Positions 57,170 to 64,000 of a stretch of 64,000 nucleotides of DNA are shown in pieces. Each line of letters opens with the position of its first letter. The first letter of the stretch is position 1. The translations under genes were made by a program, and so were the position numbers. This DNA is from Trichosporon coremiiforme (taxonomy: Eukaryota; Basidiomycota; Tremellomycetes; Trichosporonales; Trichosporonaceae): contig BCJJ01000004.1 in NCBI GenBank assembly GCA_039545355.1, positions 1,196,801 to 1,260,800 on the forward strand. Direction: 5' to 3'. The notes beneath the pieces are model-generated. The model did no database searches, had not been told where the DNA came from, and was given only the letters and a program-made list of their open reading frames with translations.

Positions 57170-57175
57170 AGATAG
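57170..57175 (+). promoter_or_regulatory. Candidate GATA-factor site upstream of urate oxidase
   Basis: AGATAG fits HGATAR; a second one on the other strand (CTATCG) is at 57312-57317. Fungal uricase genes are commonly under nitrogen-GATA control. Short motifs arise by chance, so this is weak. Confidence 0.25.
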
Positions 57176-57405
57176 CGCTGATTGCAGGCGGCACGCCAGG
57201 TCATCTCAGGAACGCGACCGTCGGATTCGTGGTTGACGTCCAAAAAGCCGGTCTTCACACGGCCTTTTCGCGCGCTCTGATTCGTGGATCCAGGCAATAG
57301 CCGACATCTGCCTATCGCAGATGGGCGCATCTGACCGGCACCGGACATCTCCCGCGCATCACCCACCTCTTTGTCTGATCTGTCCACCCAAGGTCCGGGG
57401 CACGC

Positions 57406-57413
57406 ATATATAT
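57406..57413 (+). promoter_or_regulatory. TATA-box-like element of the urate oxidase gene
   Basis: ATATATAT about 100 bp before the ATG, in an otherwise GC-rich leader. Position and composition fit a TATA box of a strongly regulated gene. Confidence 0.45.
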
Positions 57414-57507
57414 CCACTTCTCGAGCTCGTCGTCTTTTCCAACAACAACCACAAACTCCTCTTCCGCTCACTCTCCACACCCCGAACCACACAAACCTTT
57501 TCCAACA

Positions 57508-58571
57508 ATGTCTGACGGCCAGCCTGGTTACATCGAGTCCCACCGCTACGGTAAGCAGCGACAAGCAAGGGGCGGAGCTGACAGCCAGGCAAGGACCTCG
57601 TCAAGGTCCTCCGTGTCGTTCGCGAGAAGAAGAACGGAAAGGAGATCCACCACTGCATCGAGTACACTGTTCGCGCTCTCCTCGACGGTGACATCACCAC
57701 CTCCTACACCAAGGCGGACAACACTGTCGTTGTCACCACCGACACTTGCAAGAACACTGTCAACTACTTCGCCAAGACCTCCCCCTATGTCATGGACCCC
57801 GCCGCCTTCGCGCTGCACCTCGGCACGCACTTTGTCACTCGCTACGACCACATCACGCGCGCCTACATTGACCTGTTCACGAAGAAGTGGTCGCGCATCC
57901 CCGTCGACGGCCAGCCGCACAAGTGGGCGTTCCAGCACGACGGTGACGAGAAGCAGACCGTTTCGCTCGTCGTTGACGGCCGTGAGGGCAAGGACAAGCT
58001 CAAGGCCGAGCTGAAGATGGGCCTGAAGGACCTCCTCGTCATGAAGACCTCGGGCTCCGCCTTCGAGAACTTCTACCAGGACGAGCTCACCACTCTCGCC
58101 CCGGTCGCCGACCGCATCTTCTCTACCTCGGTCACCACCGAGTACACCGTCCCCCTCCCCGCCTCCATCCCCCTCACGCACAAGAGCGTCGGTGACATTT
58201 CGGCCAAGCTCAACTTCCCCCGTATCGCCGCCACCGTCCTCAAGGACACCCTCGAGGTCTTCGCCACCGACGAGTCCCCTTCGGTCCAGGCTACGCTCTA
58301 CAACACCGCCCAGCGCGTCCTCAGCCACTGCCCCGCCATCCAGGACATCCGCTACTCCCTCCCCAACAAGCACTACATCCCTGTCAACATGACTCCGTTC
58401 AAGCTTGACAATGGTCTCGGCTACGAGGGTAAGTCTTTTTCCACACCTTCTGTGACTCTTCAGAGCGGTTGCTGACCAGATGCAGGTGGTGCCGAGGTGT
58501 TCTGGCCGGCCAGCGACCCCTCTGGTCTCATCGAGGCCAAGATCGCGCGCAAGGAGAAGGCGAAGCTCTAA
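57508..58571 (+). CDS. URO1: Urate oxidase (uricase), peroxisomal
   Basis: Start ATG 57508 (MSDGQPGYIESHRYG). Two introns (38 and about 58 nt). Conserved blocks: GKDLVKVLRVVREKK, EYTVRALLDGDITTSYTKAD, NTVVVTTDTCKNTVNYFAKT (with the catalytic Thr region), HFVTRYDHITRAYIDLFTKK, TSGSAFENFYQDELTTL, RIFSTSVTTEYTVPLPASIP, and after the second intron FWPASDPSGLIEAKIARKEK ending AKL, a PTS1-type peroxisomal signal. About 320 residues. It oxidises urate to 5-hydroxyisourate for use of purines as nitrogen source. All key blocks are intact, so the gene looks functional. Confidence 0.96.
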
Positions 58572-59142
58572 TTTCATAGAGAGTTGTAAGGTTTACATGT
58601 CAGCAGTCACTCTTGGGCACCGGTTGTGGCGGCAATATTCCGAAAATTCGCGCGACGCTGACGCCGTGCAGGTCAACGACCTGCGCATCTGACAGTGCAG
58701 TCTGTGAACTCCCGGGCGTCCTCTGGACCAGTGTAGGGCTGTGGATGCGAGCGAGGAAGACGGGACTGACGGTGCAACGAATCCCACGTTGACCTCCACC
58801 TTGCCGCCACATCGCCTCCGTCGCCGCTCTAGCCTTCCACACAGCCGATGTGTGCAGTGCAGTGCTCGGTGCAACGGTGTGCACTCCTGGGTATGCACTT
58901 AGTACTCTCAATCACGAACGTCCGGAGCCGCGATGGAGTTGAGCTAGTTGATGTTTGTCACCTCCCACCGACGATAAACGCTGACCCATTGCTGACGTCC
59001 GCTCACCACAGACAATCGTCTCTGACTGCAGAATGTTGCATGACTGTCTATCGCCTAGCCGCTCAGCGGCTCAGCGGTACTCCATCCAAGCGTTGCGTGT
59101 CTTCGCCATGTACTTCTGCTTGCTGAACTCAGGAGGCCTGCT
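58572..59142. other. Intergenic spacer
   Basis: About 570 bp between the urate oxidase stop and the convergent basic-protein ORF. No gene supported. Confidence 0.4.
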
Positions 59143-59613
59143 CTAGTTCTGCTTCCCACCCTGCGCTGTCTGCTCTTTCTTCGCCAAGTCATGCAGACCC
59201 TTGATGGGCTGTCCCCCGATCCTCGTCGCGAGCTCCGCCAACCTGCGCTTCATAGCCGCTACACGTCTCTTCCTCCTCAACACGCTCTGCTTCGTCTTGC
59301 TGGCCCTCTTCCGGTTCTTGCGCTTCTTCTGCGTCTCGCCCGTGCCAGCGTCGACAGCGCCGACCGCGCCGACAAGGGCACTGCCCAGAATCGCATGGTG
59401 CAGGGAAGCCTGGAGCTTACGGCGCCGTGCGTCGCGCTGTTTCTTCGATGGCCTTTGCCTGTTGCGCGAGACGACGAGGCTGCTGAGTCGGGATGCCAGG
59501 GTGCGTTTCGTGGGGCTGCAGTTGGCCGGATTTCTGTCGAGCTTGAATGGGTGGTGGTTCACGACGAGCGGGCAGACGTCTAACTCCATTGGGTCGTCTG
59601 GAGCCTCGGGCAT
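59143..59613 (-). CDS. Small highly basic protein of unknown function
   Basis: A 156-codon open frame from ATG 59613 (MEAPDDP-like start, MPEAPDDPMELDVCPL). The first third is neutral with LDRNPANCSPTKRTL; the rest is strongly basic (NRQRPSKKQRDARRRKLQAS, KKRKNRKRASKTKQSVLRRK) around a short hydrophobic Ala/Gly/Val stretch (ILGSALVGAVGAVDAG). It lacks the family core motif, and no intron is needed. I do not recognise it. It could be a nuclear or nucleolar protein or a chance open frame in GC-rich DNA; the ordered N-terminus and ATG position make me lean slightly to a gene. Confidence 0.4.
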   Translation of the reverse strand: MPEAPDDPMELDVCPLVVNHHPFKLDRNPANCSPTKRTLASRLSSLVVSRNRQRPSKKQRDARRRKLQASLHHAILGSALVGAVGAVDAGTGETQKKRKNRKRASKTKQSVLRRKRRVAAMKRRLAELATRIGGQPIKGLHDLAKKEQTAQGGKQN

Positions 59614-60021
59614 GTTGACACGTGCCGAGTCCGCCCTCAGCTGTGCTCTTGATGGCGGTGAGCTGGTAAGCTGAAGTTGTCTGTGAGCAACAGTGAAGAT
59701 GTGATTCGACACTGCCAATGCTTTAAGTATCTCGCTGCGCCTCCCAGTCGGGGTTGCGCGTGGCTTAGAACTGCTGCGACTGCGCCCGAGTGCGACGAGG
59801 TACAACTGCGGGGCGACGAGGTACGCCAAGCGGTGTGGGACGGAGTATCGACAGCGTGTAGGTGAGCGACGAGTGCAACGGTGCGCGCCGAGTGCGACAC
59901 ACACACGGTATCTCATCTGAGGATCTTACCGGGTCACATCGTCGCTCGCCTCGTCACACTCCATCAAGACACCCTGGCAAATTCTTGTCGTTTCACTCTC
60001 ACTCTAACTTCACCATCAGCC
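59614..60021. other. Intergenic, divergent spacer
   Basis: About 400 bp upstream of member J. No gene supported. Confidence 0.4.
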
Positions 60022-60637
60022 ATGGACGACCTCCAGCTCCCCAAGGATCCCGAGTTCACCTTGGACGACAGCATTCGCCTCGTCGCCGATCCTGACCTAA
60101 AATCCGCGAACACCTTCATCCTCCGCGTCGGGGCCATGAGGGAGCCGTACTGCGTGAGCTAGGGGTCTGCGCACTCCGCTAACGTGCAGAGCCACAAATG
60201 GGCCGCAATCTGGGACGCAATCAACGAGACTGGCGAGAGCATGCGTCCGGTAAGCTATCAGTCCCTTCCTTGGGATCTGACAACAGTGCTGCACGCCGGA
60301 GGGCCGCACCGATGCCAACATGGCGGGCGTACTTCGTGGCGCTCGTAAACTTGCCGGGGAGCCGGACGGTTTTATCGAGCCTGCGCTGGGCTTCGCGAAG
60401 AAGATGGTGGCGTAGGTGCGCGCTGAGCTCGACGACTACGCCAAGATTGCTGCCCCGCCCAAGGATCCGCAGAGTATGAGGGCGTACAAGCAGGTGCAGC
60501 TGCACGTCTGTCAAGTGGATTACCACGTCAATACAGTCGACCAGACCATTGGGGACCTGGGGAAGATCCAGCGCTCGCACGCGGCACTGATTGCTTCAGA
60601 CGATGAGTTGATGGCACTCTGTAGGGACAAGCAGTAG
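60022..60637 (+). pseudogene. Local family member J with an in-frame TAG
   Basis: ATG 60022 (MDDLQLPKDPEFTLDDSIRL). Two normal phase-0 introns (36 and about 37 nt), then SHKWAAIWDAINETGESMRP, CCTPEGRTDANMAGVLRGAR and KLAGEPDGFIEPALGFAKKM, VA. A TAG at 60413-60415 stops the frame, but the same frame goes on with VRAELDDYAKIAAPPKDPQS, RAYKQVQLHVCQVDYHVNTV and ends CRDKQ at 60637. The core LAGEPDGFIEPALGFAKK and the later APPKD are family signatures, so the TAG breaks what was one gene. No intron with correct phase removes it. A truncated 130-residue protein would keep only half the core. A sequencing error remains possible. Confidence 0.6.
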
Positions 60638-60767
60638 GCGTAGTGAGTTGTGCTGCATGAGGACAACGGCGACGGGCGCAAGCCTAACGGTGATGAGTCC
60701 CTGCACTTCTCCTCGGCGTGTCTAAGTTGCAGTTTCGTCGTCCCTCTACATCACTCCATTATCAGGC

Positions 60768-61397
60768 ATGGCCAGCGGGTTCAATCCCAATAATCCCTTC
60801 GTGTCTGAGCTCAAGTACTATGAGACCGACGAGTTCCGTACCCTGGAGCAGTTGCGCCTCAAAGCCACCGCTCTTTACGAAGACTATACCGCCGGGTTGC
60901 CACTCATCTGAGTTGTAGGAAAGCCACCATTCAACTGACCCACAGCAGGCACGTCTGATGGAGACGGTGACCAAGGTGAGCGAGGTCGAGCAGCCGCTCG
61001 ACGAAGTGGGTCCTGTTTCTCTCAAGCTGTTATTGCATCACCCGGTAAGCTAACCGCAGGCCCGCAACTATACCGTAGAACAGATCATCCTCCCCAACCC
61101 TCCATAACGACTATCAACCGTCTCGTCGCCGCCGTGTACGCACTGGTGCACGAACCGGAGGGTCGGGCCCCAACAATAACGAGGGAGCTGCGAGCGTACC
61201 TCGACGAGGTTCGGGGTAAGGCCAAGGAGTTCAAGGTCACCGCACCCGAGCGGCCGTCGGATCCTCATCTCGCGATGGAGTGGTAGTCAACCCACCACCA
61301 CCTCCAGGAGATTGAGAACGGCATGTGGTGCATGGAGGTGATGGCGAAACAGGTGGAGCAGCTTCCGCTGTTGTTCGAAGACTTGGTGTACCGATAG
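60768..61397 (+). pseudogene. Local family member K, degenerate
   Basis: ATG 60768 (MASGFNPNNPFVSELKYYET, DEFRTLEQLRLKATALYEDY). A TGA follows LPLI at about 60910 with no clean intron to avoid it, and the second exon frame does not join well to the third. The conserved part then reads PPQPSITTINRLVAAVYALV, HEPEGRAPTITRELRAYLDE, VRGKAKEFKVTAPERPSDPH, a TAG at 61284-61286, and on in frame to QEIENGMWCMEVMAKQVEQL, PLLFEDLVYR (stop 61397). The signature and the C-terminal F-E-D-L end are recognisable, so this is a decayed copy. Splice structure cannot be restored with confidence. Confidence 0.55.
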
Positions 61398-61602
61398 CAT
61401 TGTACTGTAACCCCGATGCAAAGCAACAGACGCAGTTGTCGAGCTGTGTCTGCGCAGCGCCTACGCTGATCAGGTATCAGATCCACCACGACGCAGCAAC
61501 TGTGCACGCCATGCACGCCAGGCGCGACTTCCTTCAAATGGCGAGCTAACGATTCGCCACTCCCCCTCCATCACTCTCACTCACTCCTCAAGCTCTGTCA
61601 GC

Positions 61603-62194
61603 ATGACCAGTCTCCCCTCAGCTCAACCCCTCCACAATGACCCTCGTCTGTCCCCGGAGCTGAACGCCGCCGCTTCGCTGCACGCCGACTACTCAGCGAA
61701 GCTAATCGAGCACGTGAGGCTAGTCCAGCCCAGGTCGCAGCTGACAACCAGGAAAAGCGTCTCCGAGTGGCGAAGGACAAAGCCGGCGTCCTCGTGCAGC
61801 AGCTGCAGGACGTAGGTCCCCACCTCTGCTCTTAGCTGACCAGCAGCTCGACGACCTCATGCAGGAAGTGCCCGACATCGAGCCGCCGGCGGGAATGGGT
61901 TCCTTCACGGGCGGTGACCGCGTCATCGCCGCCGCTTACGAGTTGGCGAACGACACCAGCGGCCACATTCCCACCGCGACGAGGGAGCTACGCGCCTTCC
62001 TGGACGAGGTCAGGGAGCAGCTAGGAGGCTTCGATCGCGCTCCGCCGCAGGACAGCGACCCGGACAAGACGTTCGAGAAGGATGCGGCGCAGGCTATCCT
62101 TACCAATGTCGAGAACGGGGCGGACTTCATGGAGGCGCAAGCGCAGCAGTTGGAGACGCTGAAGGGTTTCTTCAAGGACATCATCTATTGTTGA
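61603..62194 (+). CDS. Local family member L, uncharacterised, intact
   Basis: Start ATG 61603 (MTSLPSAQPLHNDPRLSPEL, NAAASLHADYSAKLIEH). Two phase-0 introns of about 38 and 35 nt with GCTGAC branch sites. Then EKRLRVAKDKAGVLVQQLQD, LDDLMQEVPDIEPPAGMGSF, TGGDRVIAAAYELANDTSGH, IPTATRELRAFLDEVREQLG, APPQDSDPDKTFEKDAAQAI, and a C-terminal ETLKGFFKDIIYC. All family marks are present: PPAGMGS, the D-T-S-G-x-I-P-T-A-T-R-x-L-R-A core, APPQD and the hydrophobic end. About 172 residues, helical, no signal peptide or membrane segment. No known domain; function unknown. Confidence 0.72.
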
Positions 62195-62394
62195 TACAAC
62201 GCTATGCACTGCTGTGACCTGGCGCAAGGCTGGTGCGAGGTTGACGTGTCTCGAGGAAGACAACGATCGTCGGATCGTGATGCTTCCCTAGGAAGGGCGC
62301 AAGCCTATCCTAGGAATAAAGGACCCGTAACTTGCTGAAAGAGATCTCGCTTTGTTGCCTCCCTCTCGCACTCCACTCATCACAATGAGCAGCG

Positions 62395-62979
62395 TCTATG
62401 ACGACTTCGACCCCGAAGAGTACCACAACTCCGTCTTCATCGAGATGGACAGAGCCTTGTGCACGGCGCGCGCAGGACCTCCTGGCGACCTACGAGGAGA
62501 AGATGAAGACACACATGAGTCGTCTTTCGGCAGCGGCTGATCGCAGTCGGCCAGGATGTCACGGGTGGCGGACAAAATCCAGGTGGCGGAAGCCATCAGG
62601 CAAGCTGTGAGATGACCACCACGGCCGTCACTGCTCCGATGCTAACTAGTAGGCGGCAGTTGCTGGCGAGCCTGCCCTTTTCCCAGCTCCGCTGGCCGGA
62701 CTGGGGCGTTTGACACCGCTCGGCGTGGCGGAGGCGGCTGCGTACAAGACCTTGCGCGAGCCAGACGGCCTGCTCCCGACAACAATGCGTGAGTTGAAGG
62801 GTGCTATCGAGCAGGTAGAGACTGAGGTGAATGGGTACGTCCGGACGCCGCCTCAAGATCGGAGGTACTGGCGCATGTGGGAGGAGACGGAGAAGGCGCT
62901 GAACGATGCACTGGCGCGAACGATCTTGATGAAGGGGGACGTTGTACGCTCGACAATACTTTCGCGTTCGATACACTGA
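62395..62979 (+). pseudogene. Local family member M with frameshift and lost splice donor
   Basis: ATG 62395 (MSSVYDDFDPEEYHNSVFIE). Family alignment requires a frame change between 62455 and 62475 to reach QDLLATYEEKMKTH. Where paralogues have a GTGAG donor right after that H, this copy has ATGAG (62515-62519), with the branch GCTGAT and acceptor GCAG still in place. Exon 2 then reads SARMSRVADKIQVAEAIRQA; after an intron ending TAGTAG come APLAGLGRLTPLGVAEAAAY, KTLREPDGLLPTTMRELKGA, IEQVETEVNGYVRTPPQDRR and an end at 62979. Core and PPQD are well kept, so the damage is probably recent. Confidence 0.6.
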
Positions 62980-63375
62980 CATGATCTGCCTGTAGTGCAG
63001 GAATCGTAGTAGCATACTGATGCAGCTCGTGGGCGTGAAAGATCGAGCGGAGTAACTGCCATCATGTAGTGATACGTTGATCAGCGTGGTGTCACTGTCT
63101 ATCGTTCACTGTTTTCCTCGCCGCCATCTGCATGTCAGCCATAGCACCTGCCCAGTCGCTACCGGCGCAGTTGGTGAGGAAGAGCACTCAGTTCGCCATG
63201 GGACAATTTGCGTGTGATCAAAGGACTCTGTTGCACCCCGCCCCCATCCGGTATCAGGTTCATCACGAGGCAACGACTCTCGCGCCCACACCACACCGTT
63301 GAGTTCGTCCCATCGTAGTTGATTGCTCTCCACTCTTCTCCATCACTCACTCACTCTCTCACCTCATCTTTCGGC

Positions 63376-63948
63376 ATGGCGAGTCCTCAGCCCAACCCCG
63401 CTCCCAGCTCCAAGAGCTTCGAGTTTGGCGCGGAGCTCGACGCCATGACGACCTTCCATGCGGGCTACGCTAAGTTGTTCAAGCACGTGAGCGCCACTGC
63501 TACTCCCTGCTGACTTTCAGGAAGAGCGCCTCGAAGCCGCAAAGGACAAGGCAGACAGCCTCGCGCAGCAGTGGAACAATGTTCGTCCTGATCTCCGCGT
63601 CTCGCTCACATCCTGCTCGACCCCACGCAGGAAGCGCCCGACGTCCAGCCGCCGGCGGGCTTGGGTTCGATCACCGCGCGTGACCGCATCGTCGCCGAAG
63701 CATATGCGTTGACGAACGAAACGAGCGGCGAAATCCCGACGGCGACGCGGGCACTCCGCGCCTACCTCGACAAGGTCAGGGTCGACTTCAAGCAGTTCGA
63801 CGGCGTTCCGTCGGACCCCAGTGTGCCCGACGCCATGTTCACGAAGAACGTCTTGAGGAACATCAAGGGCAGCTTCGATGCCATGAAGGAGAAGGCGGCG
63901 CGGATGGACAGACTCGGTCGTTACTTGCGGGACATCACGCACTGTTGA
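63376..63948 (+). CDS. Local family member N, uncharacterised, intact
   Basis: Start ATG 63376 (MASPQPNPAPSSKSFEFGAE, LDAMTTFHAGYAKLFKH). Two phase-0 introns. Then EERLEAAKDKADSLAQQWNN, EAPDVQPPAGLGSITARDRI, VAEAYALTNETSGEIPTATR, ALRAYLDKVRVDFKQFDGVP, SVPDAMFTKNVLRNIKGSFD and the end ARMDRLGRYLRDITHC. It is close to member L over the whole length (PPAGLGS, T-S-G-E-I-P-T-A-T-R-x-L-R-A, R-D-I-T-x-C end), so the two define the rightward subfamily. About 161 residues. No known domain. It is the last gene before the window edge; the array probably continues. Confidence 0.72.
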
Positions 63949-64000
63949 CAATCGTTCGCATGCACTGCTGTCTTCGGGTGCTCTTGGTCCGGCACGAGCT

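Noticed and set aside
60413..60446. Intron GTAGG...CCAAG that would remove the TAG in member J
   Set aside because: 34 nt with a plausible donor, but joining it shifts the frame away from the conserved APPKD region.

Overview
This is GC-rich nuclear DNA from a fungus, most likely a basidiomycetous yeast of the Tremellomycetes. Trichosporonales is my guess from gene style; no phylogeny was run. Genes are dense and split by many tiny introns (about 34-60 nt) with GTGAGT/GTAAGT-like donors and a CTGAC or CTAAC branch site a few bases before the acceptor. Coding blocks only make sense once these introns are removed.

Region 1 (1-45 kb) is a conserved housekeeping stretch. In order: a 5'-truncated USP25/28-like protein that seems to lack its catalytic Cys; YIPF6/Yip4; SLA2; CutC; an RBM18-like RNA-binding protein; the STT4 PI 4-kinase; RPB8; TIM17; a very long NAD kinase; the Fe-S scaffold ISU1; dephospho-CoA kinase; an epsin; eIF3a; a quinone-oxidoreductase-type MDR enzyme; a PARP6/8-type ADP-ribosyltransferase; a DENND6-type Rab GEF; an APC-superfamily permease; and an intron-containing tRNA-Arg(ACG). 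Membrane traffic and endocytosis are well represented (YIPF6, SLA2, STT4, epsin, DENND6), but these genes are not an operon and stand as independent units.

Region 2 (45-64 kb) is accessory in character. It holds at least 11 (probably 12) small, mostly helical proteins that I cannot match to any named family but that are clearly related to each other. They share a small-exon structure with phase-0 introns, a core of the form L-x(3)-E-P-x-G-x-[IL]-P-x-A-x-R-x-L-R and, in many, a downstream P-P-x-D motif and a hydrophobic/acidic C-terminal tail. One array reads leftward (46-54 kb) and one rightward (60-64 kb and probably past the window edge). Three rightward members carry inactivating changes (in-frame TAG codons, a frameshift, a lost splice donor), while two are intact.

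Between the two arrays lie a mitochondrial-type 3-hydroxyacyl-CoA dehydrogenase and a urate oxidase with a peroxisomal AKL tail, transcribed divergently. Their shared 1.5 kb intergenic region contains a striking array of 11 direct copies of a CTATGTCATTTTG-like element at almost exactly 20-bp spacing. The gene-family array and this 20-bp array are the two features most likely to be undescribed.
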